Assembly: GCF_902779965.1 (NCBI RefSeq)
Contig: NZ_CACZDK010000029.1
Location: forward strand, 1 to 44,867
From: Fibrobacter succinogenes
Lineage (GTDB): Bacteria; Fibrobacterota; Fibrobacteria; Fibrobacterales; Fibrobacteraceae
Length of the DNA stretch: 44,867 bases
Direction: 5' to 3'
The notes beneath the pieces are model-generated. The model made no database searches. It worked only from the letters and a program-made list of their open reading frames with translations, and was not told where the DNA came from. The first letter of the stretch is position 1, and the number at the start of each line of letters is the position of its first letter. Both the position numbers and the translations under genes were made by a program. Positions 1 to 7,949 of the stretch are shown in pieces.

Positions 1-233
1 GTTTTGGGTGACCCGTTCGAGGGTGAGACCAATTATAGAATTTTCAGGAATAAAAACAAGGGGTCATCGGCAAAAAAATTCACTTTTTTTCATTTTTTTC
101 GATAAAAACGGGTTCTATCCAGCTTCTACATCATGATATTCACATTCTATTCACCTATTTTTTAGGACCATAAAATTTCAACAAGGCAGATTTAGCCTTT
201 TGCCCCCTATTTTTTATAAAAAATTTTTCGGCG
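1..233. other. Left-edge region, possible tail of an upstream gene
   Basis: No gene can be assigned with confidence. A plus-strand frame is open from base 1 to a stop at 103-105 (about 34 codons, including GDPFEGETNY) and could be the 3' end of a gene entering from the left. It turns into Lys/Phe-rich low-complexity sequence before the stop, and a second frame is also open, so this is weak. A plus-strand terminator follows, which mildly supports a plus-strand transcript. The rest is AT-rich. Confidence 0.25.
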
Positions 234-256
234 AGCGTTCAAAAAAACGCTTTTTT
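234..256 (+). terminator. Hairpin terminator at left edge
   Basis: A six-base stem (AGCGTT / AACGCT) with a six-base loop is followed directly by a run of T on the plus strand. It would end a transcript coming from beyond the left edge. It could also partly serve miaA, which ends just to its right on the other strand, but the T run favours the plus strand. Confidence 0.5.
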
Positions 257-260
257 GCAC

Positions 261-1154
261 CTAATCCAGTCGTTTTAAGACAAATTCTACAGGATTTGCG
301 CACGTATCCAAGTCCATTTCGGTGGATTTCACCTGCCAACGGAACCAAGTCAACTGCCTTTTTGCATAATTTCGCGTCTTTCGCTTTACTTCTTCAAGAA
401 CAGTCTTTACCTGAATGCCGTCGTTTGCACACAAAAGTTCTTTATAGCCAAGACTTTGCCAAGCCGGAGCATCGAGCGGCACCGTTTTAGCAAGTTCATG
501 AATTTCATCGAGCCAACCATCAGCTATCATCTGGTCCACACGAGCATCAATCCTTGCATAAAGATTTTCGCGAGCGCGGTTCAGCCAGAACACCGGCAGT
601 TCCCCTATCCCACCTTCGCGTTCCTTTTGCCATTCCGAAAGCTTGCGGCCGGTCAACTGATAGACTTCCAAAATGCGAATAATGCGCTGCACATTATTTT
701 CTTCTACCTTTTCCATAGCTTCGGGGTCCACTTCCTTCGCTTTTTTATACAAACTATTACTTCCAAACTTTATGGCATCTTCTTCGAATGATTTTCGAAT
801 CGATTCATCAATTTTTGGAATTTGCGGAAGCCCAAGCATTAAAGACTGGAGATAGAGGCCTGTACCGCCAACCAAGATATAATTCTGGTCCGGATTTTCA
901 GACAAAAGCTTTTTCACATTTGCACAGAAGTCGCCAGCAGAGTAAACCTTACGCGGATCGAGGAAATCAATCTGGTGGTGTTTTACCCGAGCCATATCTT
1001 CAAGAGATGGCTGCGCGGTTCCAATAGCAAAGCCCTTGTATATCTGACGGGAATCTACGCCAATGATTTCGGCGTTAAAGCGTTCCGCCAGTTCCAGTGA
1101 AAGGCGAGACTTGCCAACACCAGTAGCTCCAACAAGTGCAAAGAGAATAGGCAT
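261..1154 (-). CDS. miaA: tRNA dimethylallyltransferase MiaA
   Basis: MiaA transfers a dimethylallyl group to N6 of A37 in tRNAs that read codons starting with U, the first step of ms2i6A synthesis. The protein opens with the P-loop GATGVGKS, followed by the DSRQIYKG substrate-binding stretch, ARVKHHQIDFLDP, the VGGTGLYLQSL motif, and near the end WQSLGYKE and RNYAKRQLTWFR, all standard for the family. I start at the ATG at 1152-1154, which gives MPILFALVGATG. An in-frame ATG 16 codons earlier would overlap the divergent gene starting at 1185 and add a non-conserved tail. The resulting 297 residues match usual MiaA length. No strong Shine-Dalgarno sequence is visible. Confidence 0.95.
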   Translation of the reverse strand: MPILFALVGATGVGKSRLSLELAERFNAEIIGVDSRQIYKGFAIGTAQPSLEDMARVKHHQIDFLDPRKVYSAGDFCANVKKLLSENPDQNYILVGGTGLYLQSLMLGLPQIPKIDESIRKSFEEDAIKFGSNSLYKKAKEVDPEAMEKVEENNVQRIIRILEVYQLTGRKLSEWQKEREGGIGELPVFWLNRARENLYARIDARVDQMIADGWLDEIHELAKTVPLDAPAWQSLGYKELLCANDGIQVKTVLEEVKRKTRNYAKRQLTWFRWQVKSTEMDLDTCANPVEFVLKRLD

Positions 1155-1184
1155 GCGCTCAATGTAGTTATATTTGTAGGCGTA

Positions 1185-2294
1185 ATGATTAAGCTTAAAC
1201 ACATTGTCGCTCTTTTTTTAGCATCGGGGATTTTTGCCGGCTTGGCATTTTTTTTGAACAACCAAGACAACGCATACTTCTTTCTCGAAAAAATAGAGGA
1301 AACCACAGGCATAAGCCCTCCCGATGCAGTAACAATTGTGAACGACACGACTCCTTTCGAAAAAGGTTTGCAAGACGAACTGAAAATAATCTCATCGAAT
1401 TATTCTAAAAGATCCAAGCGAAATATTTGGACACTTGCTCGCGGAAAGACAATCGTTGTCTATTTAATGCAGGCTCAAAAGTTTATCCAAAAACGAGGCG
1501 GTACAATCCTCTTGATGGAAGAACTCAATGATAATCCAAATTCTTATCAATCCGCAAAGGTGGAAATTTTAACGCCCAAAGGCGATTCGCTTCATCTGAC
1601 ACTTCAGGTTTCGGACAATATTTTCATGAAGAATGCATCACTGATGTCGATTGCATTCCAAACGACGAGCCTCACGCAAGAGATTATTGAAAAACTAAAC
1701 CATCTAGATTTTCCATTCGACTTGCTTGTTCCGCCATTCGGCCTAAACGACGATTTCTACAAGGATTTAAATAAAATAACCAACAAAGAAATCGTTCTAT
1801 GGCTAGCCATGGAATCAACTAAATTAAATAAAGTCCACAACAAGCTTCGCCCGCTTCGCATCCACCATACCGAAGAACAAATCGAAGAAACCATCAACGA
1901 TGCAAAAGAAATCCTTCCAAACGCAGCAGGCATCGCCACTCGCTATGGGGAACAGGCGGTCAAGCACAAGCAACTGTTACAGGCCATTCTAAAACCAGCC
2001 GAAAAGAAGGACATGTGGTTTTTAGATTTATCCATGGAAGAACGAACCGTCGTTCCGCAATCTTGCAAAGACTTTGAGATTATCTGTAAAATAGCGTTCC
2101 CGTACAATCCGGACAACAGTTCCGTTGAGGATTATGTCCACCAAAAACTCAGGGAAGCGCCCAAAAGCGGAACATCTATCATGATTCTCCCGCTGACAGA
2201 ACAAAATTTGTCTAAAATTGAGGACATCGCCAAAAAGGCAGCCAAGCAAGGCACGACCCTCGTTGACTTATCGACTTTATTCAATTCTAAATAG
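1185..2294 (+). CDS. YibQ-like divergent polysaccharide deacetylase, membrane-anchored
   Basis: The protein has 369 residues and an N-terminal hydrophobic segment (about residues 7-24) that should act as signal anchor. The rest resembles the divergent polysaccharide deacetylase family 2 (YibQ/DUF610): a PPFG loop after a beta strand, then EIVLWLAMES where the family usually has a LLHLPME-type strand, then the spacer containing IRIHHTEEQIEETINDAKEILPN written here in family terms as the region before the NHMGS loop. That loop reads ATRYGEQAV, so the usual His is absent. WFLDLSMEE matches the next conserved strand. Catalytic activity is therefore doubtful. It lies 8 bases upstream of pdxJ on the same strand and is probably co-transcribed. 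The family assignment rests on motif spacing only. Confidence 0.6.
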   Translation: MIKLKHIVALFLASGIFAGLAFFLNNQDNAYFFLEKIEETTGISPPDAVTIVNDTTPFEKGLQDELKIISSNYSKRSKRNIWTLARGKTIVVYLMQAQKFIQKRGGTILLMEELNDNPNSYQSAKVEILTPKGDSLHLTLQVSDNIFMKNASLMSIAFQTTSLTQEIIEKLNHLDFPFDLLVPPFGLNDDFYKDLNKITNKEIVLWLAMESTKLNKVHNKLRPLRIHHTEEQIEETINDAKEILPNAAGIATRYGEQAVKHKQLLQAILKPAEKKDMWFLDLSMEERTVVPQSCKDFEIICKIAFPYNPDNSSVEDYVHQKLREAPKSGTSIMILPLTEQNLSKIEDIAKKAAKQGTTLVDLSTLFNSK

Positions 2295-2302
2295 GAGAGC
2301 TT

Positions 2303-3031
2303 ATGTCTATCAAACTCGGTGTAAACGTGGACCACATTGCTACAATCCGTGAAGCCCGTAAAGGCAAGGAACCCGACCCAGTCGCCGCCGCTATGATCGC
2401 GGAGCTCGCCGGTTGTAACGGGATTACCGCCCATCTCCGTGAAGACAAGCGCCACATCCAGGACAGAGACATCAGACTCCTCCGCGGAATCGTTACGACA
2501 AAATTGAATCTTGAAATGGCTCCGGCTCAGGCAATGGTGCAGTTTGCCATCAACCGCCAGCCCGATATGGTGACTCTTGTCCCGGAAGTCCACACCGAAC
2601 TATCCACAGAAGACGGACTGAACGTTTCAGCAAAGATCGACGAACTCGCCAAGTACGTCATGACGCTCAGGAACAACGATATTCTCGTAAGCGTATTCAT
2701 TGATGCCGAAACCGAACAGGTTAAAGCAGCAAAGAAGGTCGGCGCAAACTTTGTGGAATTCAACACCGGCAAGTACGCGACGGCATTCGAACTCGGCAGC
2801 CGCGAAGAAGTCGATCGTGAAATTTCGGCATTGCAAGACATGACTGTTCTCGCCCACAAGTACGGCTTGAACGTTCTCGCCGGACGCGGGCTCAACTACA
2901 GAAACGTGCAGCCAGTTGCCAAAATTGACGGGATTGACGAAATCATTATCGGGCACAGCATCGTGAGCCGCGCAACACTAGTCGGCATGGAACGCGCCGT
3001 GAAAGAAATGCTCGAAGCGATTAGGCATTAG
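2303..3031 (+). CDS. pdxJ: Pyridoxine 5'-phosphate synthase PdxJ
   Basis: PdxJ condenses 1-deoxy-D-xylulose 5-phosphate with 3-amino-2-oxopropyl phosphate to make pyridoxine 5'-phosphate, the ring-closing step of DXP-dependent vitamin B6 synthesis in the cytosol. The start LGVNVDHIATIREARKG, the stretch GITAHLREDKRHIQDRD, LVPEVHTELSTEDGL, and the C-terminal AGRGLNYRNV and IIGHSIVSRA motifs are all characteristic. The length of 242 residues is normal. A good ribosome binding site (AGGAG, about 7 bases before the ATG) follows the upstream gene closely, so the two form a transcription unit. Confidence 0.97.
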   Translation: MSIKLGVNVDHIATIREARKGKEPDPVAAAMIAELAGCNGITAHLREDKRHIQDRDIRLLRGIVTTKLNLEMAPAQAMVQFAINRQPDMVTLVPEVHTELSTEDGLNVSAKIDELAKYVMTLRNNDILVSVFIDAETEQVKAAKKVGANFVEFNTGKYATAFELGSREEVDREISALQDMTVLAHKYGLNVLAGRGLNYRNVQPVAKIDGIDEIIIGHSIVSRATLVGMERAVKEMLEAIRH

Positions 3032-3091
3032 CGGCTTTTGCGCTCTGGGCACGCTCGTAAACTCGCTCTGAGGTCGCTTCGCTTTGGGGTC

Positions 3092-3108
3092 GCCTTGCTC
3101 TGCAAGGC
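3092..3108. terminator. Short hairpin between pdxJ and truA
   Basis: A perfect seven-base stem (GCCTTGC / GCAAGGC) with a three-base loop lies between the convergent pdxJ and truA genes. It may help end either transcript, but there is no real T run on either side, so its role as terminator is uncertain. The surrounding 150 bases contain several imperfect repeats of the word CGCTCTG or CGCTTCG. Confidence 0.35.
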
Positions 3109-3183
3109 TTTGGGCATTTCTAATTCAATAACCTCATACCTCAAAGGGAGCCGTAGGCGACCGAGCCCATAGCCCATACCGCT

Positions 3184-3936
3184 CTAATAATCCCTATATT
3201 CCACGTTTTCCAGCACAAGCCCCTGCGGGGGCGCCCATGTGCGTTCACCTTTGAACTGCTTGGCGAAAATTTGATTGACCGTTCCTTCGGGATAGCGGCC
3301 TCGCCCGACATCAAAGAGTGTGCCGACCATGGCACGAACCTGACGATGCAAAAAACGATTCCCTTTGATATGGAACATGCAACTCCAGTCGTTCAAACGT
3401 TCCAAGCGGAATTCGCTTAACGTACAAAGCGTTGACTTTCCATCGTTTCGCGGAATACAGAAATCAATAAAATCATGTTCGCCAAGGAACGAAGCCGCCT
3501 CGCGGCCCATCGCCTCGATATCGAGATTGAGCGAACCGCACTCCCAACCAAAGTCACGCATCAACGCCACAGGTCGTGTAAAAATCGTGTACTGGTAATA
3601 GCGCAACACAGCGTCGTAGCGTGCATTGAAGTCCGGGGCGCAAGCTTCCAAATCGCGAATACGGATAAGACGTTTTGTAAGACCGTTGACAGAACGAACA
3701 ACCTTCATCGGATCAAGTTCACCGTCAAAATCAAAATGAACACACTGCCCACGAGCATGCACGCCGGTATCCGTCCGGCCCGACCCCGTTACGCGGATTG
3801 GCGTACGCAAGGCAATCGACAACGCCTCTTCGAGCGTAGATTGCACCGTTACAAACCGGAGTTTGCCTCCGCAATTTTGTTCTTGCCAGCCGTAAAAAGC
3901 GCTGCCTAAATATTCACAACGAAAGCGGTAACGCAT
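3184..3936 (-). CDS. truA: tRNA pseudouridine(38-40) synthase TruA
   Basis: TruA isomerises uridines 38 to 40 in the tRNA anticodon stem. The protein begins with the typical YLGSAFYGWQEQ, and the catalytic Asp is in GSGRTDTGVHARGQ (about residues 51-64). KGNRFLHRQVRAMVGTLFDVG near the C-terminus is the other signature block (quoted here in part: FLHRQVRAMVGTL). The length of 250 residues is normal. Its ATG overlaps the stop codon of the upstream membrane-protein gene by one base (TAATG), so translation of the two is probably coupled. Confidence 0.96.
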   Translation of the reverse strand: MRYRFRCEYLGSAFYGWQEQNCGGKLRFVTVQSTLEEALSIALRTPIRVTGSGRTDTGVHARGQCVHFDFDGELDPMKVVRSVNGLTKRLIRIRDLEACAPDFNARYDAVLRYYQYTIFTRPVALMRDFGWECGSLNLDIEAMGREAASFLGEHDFIDFCIPRNDGKSTLCTLSEFRLERLNDWSCMFHIKGNRFLHRQVRAMVGTLFDVGRGRYPEGTVNQIFAKQFKGERTWAPPQGLVLENVEYRDY

Positions 3937-4886
3937 TAGTTACCTGCTTCTACAGCTTCCTTGATAACAGCTTCGACCTTCGCCTGAGGAATCTTTAGCT
4001 TCGAAGCAATTGCCGAAGCCGGGAAGCCTCTGCGGGACATTTGCAAGACTTTGCTATTCACCGACGATTCGCGATCGAATCGGTTCATTTCAAGCGGATG
4101 TGCGACTGCCGTAGCTACAACTTCGGGTCTTGGTGGGGTTTGTTCCTTTGCACGAACCTTTGTACGGTCGTGGTGCAGCACATCAGAAAGCGACTGCATG
4201 GCCGAGGTAATACGTTCTCTTGCGGTCGGACGGAGCACCGTCTTTCCGTTAAACGGAGATGTCAAAATTCGATTTTCGGGAACTCCATGTTCATCTTCAA
4301 ACGCAGCCTTCGAAGCGTCTCCGGACTTCGTTTGAAGTTCCATCGTCTCGCGACGTCTGGCTGCAAATTCTTCAGCTTCGTCAATAATGGACTTTTTAGG
4401 AGAATGAATACGAGTCGTTGCAATCGTTTCAGAATCGTCAATAGCAGGAAGCTCGCCAGTTTCTCTTGCTTTTGCAAGTGCTTCCATCATTCGAGTCTCA
4501 ACCACTTTTTTGCGGTGGATAAGCACAAGCACGAGAATTACACAGCAGAGAAGTACGGAAAGCGTACCACCGATAATCCAAAGCCATACGCCTCCAGAAA
4601 AACCGCCCACGTTTTCTTCGGGCGTTTCTGTTTCACTCGCCGTATTTGACCGCATTGCCGAAAGATCTTCCCAAGCATTGGAAAGTTCATCGCGAATTTT
4701 CACCTGAGAATCGACATTACCCTGAGCATTCCACAAGGCCATTTCCAACGAATCAATCTTGGCGCGCGTCTGCATGTACCGATTAACATCGAACGATGAA
4801 GACGAACCAGAAAAATCAACTTTGAGATAAACAATTAAGGCACAAGCCAAAACAAAAAGAATAACTGGAGCTGCGTATTTCTTCAT
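3936..4886 (-). CDS. Two-helix membrane protein with C-terminal helix-turn-helix-like segment
   Basis: I do not recognise a named family. With the ATG at 4884-4886 the protein has 316 residues. Residues 5-22 form a first hydrophobic helix. A short, probably periplasmic region follows with a predicted coiled segment, then a second strong hydrophobic helix (about 101-123). The long cytosolic tail is rich in Glu, Arg and Ala. The last 40 residues (VLQMSRRGFPASAIASKLKI and onward) look like a small helix-turn-helix of the kind seen in DUF2802 proteins. The ATG 35 codons further upstream is in frame but would place a charged tail before the first membrane helix. The gene is translationally coupled to truA by a TAATG overlap. 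Confidence 0.6.
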   Translation of the reverse strand: MKKYAAPVILFVLACALIVYLKVDFSGSSSSFDVNRYMQTRAKIDSLEMALWNAQGNVDSQVKIRDELSNAWEDLSAMRSNTASETETPEENVGGFSGGVWLWIIGGTLSVLLCCVILVLVLIHRKKVVETRMMEALAKARETGELPAIDDSETIATTRIHSPKKSIIDEAEEFAARRRETMELQTKSGDASKAAFEDEHGVPENRILTSPFNGKTVLRPTARERITSAMQSLSDVLHHDRTKVRAKEQTPPRPEVVATAVAHPLEMNRFDRESSVNSKVLQMSRRGFPASAIASKLKIPQAKVEAVIKEAVEAGN

Positions 4887-5112
4887 ACCAGGAAATCTAG
4901 AAATTATTCCCGTAACATTTTCATTTTGAAAGTTCGACACGGAACAAAACCTCTTTTTTACATACTTGCCATTAATTGTAGAAAAATTCACAACGGTTCA
5001 TTGAGAGTTTCACAACACTTTTCAACACGAAAAGCCCCAAAAAACGATAATCGACCTCAACATTAAATACCTTTATGTTCAAGAACTCTTTGTTCTCCTC
5101 CTAACCCCAAAA

Positions 5113-5145
5113 AAAACACCATAGCCCCAACAGCTATGGTGTTTT
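5113..5145. terminator. Strong bidirectional terminator hairpin
   Basis: A 13-base perfect inverted repeat (AAAACACCATAGC and its complement) with a seven-base loop has A on one side and T on the other, so it can terminate in both directions. It lies between two divergently starting genes (membrane protein leftward, OLD gene rightward), where no terminator is expected. This points to a short transcript within this 380-base gap, or to a lost gene. Confidence 0.85.
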
Positions 5146-5264
5146 TTCCTTTTTGTCGCAATTTCGGCAAACCCATTCCATTTTATACTGTTAATAAATG
5201 CACTTTTTAGCTTCCAATCGCTCAAAACAAGACTTTTTGGAAAAAGTTTTTATAGTTTCAAGCT

Positions 5265-7043
5265 ATGCAGCCGCAAGCACTTAGATTGTCCCGAATTACG
5301 ATTTCAAATCTCCGCTCCATACAGCGCGAGACGTTTCCGCTTAGTGATTTTACCGCCTTAATTGGATACAACAATGCCGGAAAAACGAATATTTTGATGG
5401 GTATTCGTTGGTTACTGGCACATTTTTCGCTAGACATCTCGTATTTTGACGACCCGAACCACCCCGTCGAAGCCGAAGGGATTTTTGAGGGTATTACAGA
5501 ACAAATTTTGAACCGCCTTGGCGACGAAAAAGCGGCCGAACTCATGCCGTACCTTTCGGGCACCACACTCCGCGTCAAGAAAGTCCAACGCATTCCGGGC
5601 GAACTCCCCGGCAACATTGAATTTTGGGCATTCAGCCCTACTAACGGCAAGCGGAAAGGCAAAGATTGGGTCCGCGTCAACGACCACTTTATAACAGCGT
5701 TCAACCGCATATTCCCGGAATCCATCGCAATTTGGGATTTTGAAGGGAACAACGCCTACACAAAATTGATGCACGAGATTTTCAAGCCGCTCGAACGCAA
5801 ATTCGGTGGCGAACTGAGTCAAGTCATCGAACAATTTACGGAATTGCTCGCCCCCGGAAGCGACAAACGAGCCGACGAAATCCAGGCGTTCGACAAAGAA
5901 GTCAACGCAGCGCTGCGTCCGCTATTTCCAAGCGTTAAAGTGGAGCTCGATATTCCCGTGCCAACTCTTGAAACATTCCTCAAGAGCGCAACGATTAAGG
6001 TCGTTGACGAAGATGACGGTTTCGAGCGCGATATTTCGCGCATGGGCGCTGGCTCGCAACGAGCCATCCAAATGGCGCTTGTCCGTTACCTCGCCGAAAT
6101 CAAGAAGCACCACAACAATCATTACCTGAGCCGCAAGCTTTTGCTGATTGATTCGCCGGAACTGTTCTTGCATCCGCAAGCAGTTGAGCTCGTGCGTGTG
6201 GCATTGAAGAACCTTTCGAACGAAGGCTACCAAGTTATATTCGCAACGCATTCCGCACAGATGGTCACGAGCGAAGATGTAAGTACGTCTCTCTTGATCC
6301 GCAAGAACAGGGAACGCGGCACGTTCATGCGCAAGCGAATGGAAGATGCCGTTCGCCAAGTCGTGAAAGATGCGCCGAGCCAATTGCAAATGCTGTTTAG
6401 TTTGTCTAACAGCAACGAGCTTTTATTCGCCGATTACGTACTCCTTACCGAAGGTAAAACGGAATGGCGTGTGCTACCCGCCCTTTTCGAGCGCATTACC
6501 GGGCAATCTTTTGCACTAATCAAGTGCGCGCTCGTGCGTCAAGGCGGCGTAAGCAACACCCGCAAGAGTATGCAGGTTTTGAGCGCCATGGACATTCCCG
6601 TGCGCGCCATTGTCGATTTGGACTACGCGTTTACCACGGCAACTCGCGATGGATTCTTGAGCGCCAATGACCCGGATATTACCGAGTGCCGTAACTTGTT
6701 CCGCGAGCTTGCCTGCCACAACCATTTGCGCTTGGTGAACGGCCTCCCCGTCAACAAACACAGCAATATCAGCGCTTCCACTGCTTATGCAATGATGGCC
6801 TCTATGCCAGAAGCCGAACGCCCCATCCGCAATATCCACAACAAACTTTGCGAGCAAGGCATTTGGGTCTGGACTCGTGGCGCAATTGAAGAACACCTTG
6901 GGCTAAATGGCAAAAACGAGATGGTATGGCGCAATTTTATTGAACGCAGCAAGTCCAAGAACTTTGTGCAGACGCTCCCCGATTACGAAGGCATTGAAGC
7001 GTTGTGCCAATGGATTATCAACGGGAGCCGCGGGCAATTCTAA
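5265..7043 (+). CDS. OLD-family ATP-dependent endonuclease (ABC ATPase + TOPRIM)
   Basis: The 592-residue protein has the two-part layout of overcoming-lysogenization-defect (OLD) nucleases. Residues 34-41 (GYNNAGKT) are the Walker A loop after the SNLRSI strand typical of RecF/SMC-like ATPases. Around residue 291, LLLIDSPELFLHP is the Walker B region with a Ser in place of the usual Glu-adjacent residue, followed by the switch histidine in IFATHSAQMV. From about residue 393 the TOPRIM domain begins with LLTEGKTEWRVLPAL and continues with VDLDYAF (about 450). OLD proteins are DNA nucleases linked to phage defence. No UvrD-like GajB partner lies next to it, so it appears to be a stand-alone class 1 type. 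A decayed second copy of its last codons lies 460 bases downstream. Confidence 0.88.
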   Translation: MQPQALRLSRITISNLRSIQRETFPLSDFTALIGYNNAGKTNILMGIRWLLAHFSLDISYFDDPNHPVEAEGIFEGITEQILNRLGDEKAAELMPYLSGTTLRVKKVQRIPGELPGNIEFWAFSPTNGKRKGKDWVRVNDHFITAFNRIFPESIAIWDFEGNNAYTKLMHEIFKPLERKFGGELSQVIEQFTELLAPGSDKRADEIQAFDKEVNAALRPLFPSVKVELDIPVPTLETFLKSATIKVVDEDDGFERDISRMGAGSQRAIQMALVRYLAEIKKHHNNHYLSRKLLLIDSPELFLHPQAVELVRVALKNLSNEGYQVIFATHSAQMVTSEDVSTSLLIRKNRERGTFMRKRMEDAVRQVVKDAPSQLQMLFSLSNSNELLFADYVLLTEGKTEWRVLPALFERITGQSFALIKCALVRQGGVSNTRKSMQVLSAMDIPVRAIVDLDYAFTTATRDGFLSANDPDITECRNLFRELACHNHLRLVNGLPVNKHSNISASTAYAMMASMPEAERPIRNIHNKLCEQGIWVWTRGAIEEHLGLNGKNEMVWRNFIERSKSKNFVQTLPDYEGIEALCQWIINGSRGQF

Positions 7044-7060
7044 GAATTTCACAGCGAAGC

Positions 7061-7098
7061 AAAAAGGAGTGCGCATTTCTGCGACACTCCTTTTTTTT
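7061..7098 (+). terminator. Terminator of the OLD gene
   Basis: AAAAAGGAGTG pairs with CACTCCTTTTT, with an inner GCG/CGC pair set, and ends in eight T. It starts 18 bases after the OLD stop codon. The A run before the stem means it may work in both directions. Confidence 0.85.
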
Positions 7099-7502
7099 CA
7101 ACATTTCCCCAAAACAACGTCTAAGGCGACAACCGCAAAACACATTTTACAGAATAAAAAACACTTTTTCGTCTTTTTTTTACGTAAGAAACAGTGAAAA
7201 ACTGGAGTTTCTTACGTAATTTTTCATACAAAATAATCAACCGTAACAAAAAAAATGGACATAATTCTAAATTTTTTTGATAAAATTTCTAAAAAAGGAG
7301 GGGGAATTAGAGTTTTAGCCCCTCATGCGACCAAAAAACAACGTTAAAAGCGCAAACAATCACAAACAACGTTAAAATTTTACGTAAAAAAGTTAAATAA
7401 ACAGGGCTTTTTCACGTAAAAATCGCCATTTTTTCAAAATCAGCTTTTTTTAGCCTCCCCAAAACAGCTGATGCCGGCATTAGGGCCGGCACAACAGCTT
7501 AA
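7099..7502. other. AT-rich intergenic region with repeated ACGTAA motifs
   Basis: No gene is seen in this 400-base stretch. It holds four copies of a (T)ACGTAA or CACGTAAAA word and two copies of ACAACGTTAAAA. At 7180-7219 a 13-base perfect inverted repeat (TTACGTAAGAAAC) encloses a second small hairpin (CAGT gaaaa ACTG). A purine-rich AAAAAAGGAGGGGGAA run occurs near 7290. The same ACGTAA-type word recurs in the gap upstream of 27,595. Confidence 0.5.
7180..7219. repeat. 13-bp perfect inverted repeat centred on ACGTAA
   Basis: The arms TTACGTAAGAAAC and GTTTCTTACGTAA are perfectly complementary, and the 14-base loop can fold once more (CAGT/ACTG). Five T follow the right arm, so it could be a second terminator on the plus strand. 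Each arm also contains a palindromic TTACGTAA, which would suit a dimeric DNA-binding protein. Confidence 0.6.
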
Positions 7503-7559
7503 GAACTTGAACCCGCTCTTTGCCAGCGGATCATCAACGGAAGTTGGGAATCGTTCTAA
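7503..7559 (+). pseudogene. Remnant of the 3' end of an OLD-family gene
   Basis: The last 18 codons here read ELEPALCQRIINGSWESF then stop. The intact OLD protein at 5265-7043 ends with the very similar EALCQWIINGSRGQF. Only this tail survives, and an in-frame stop lies directly before it. It is followed by a terminator hairpin and by a remnant of the 3' end of icd in the opposite direction, so an old OLD/icd convergent arrangement once existed here. Confidence 0.75.
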
Positions 7560-7566
7560 AAACAGC

Positions 7567-7616
7567 AAAGCCCGCGCGAGGACAGGCGCGGGTATGACAA
7601 TTATTTTGCGGGCTTT
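7567..7616. terminator. Double-stem terminator between OLD and icd remnants
   Basis: An outer pair (AAAGCCCGC / GCGGGCTTT) surrounds an inner perfect stem (CCCGCGC / GCGCGGG). A and T runs lie on the outer sides, which suits termination of convergent transcripts. It is a leftover of the intergenic space between the decayed OLD and icd copies. Confidence 0.7.
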
Positions 7617-7618
7617 TA

Positions 7619-7926
<308 letters not shown>

Positions 7927-7949
7927 TGTTTCAAAAAGCCCTCTGAAAG

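Noticed and set aside
200-1027. Several plus-strand open frames over miaA
   Set aside because: They are shadows of miaA, which has full family motifs on the minus strand.
5265-7043. Gabija GajA with a partner GajB
   Set aside because: The neighbours are a membrane-protein gene and relics of OLD/icd; no UvrD-like helicase is present, so a stand-alone OLD nuclease is the better reading.
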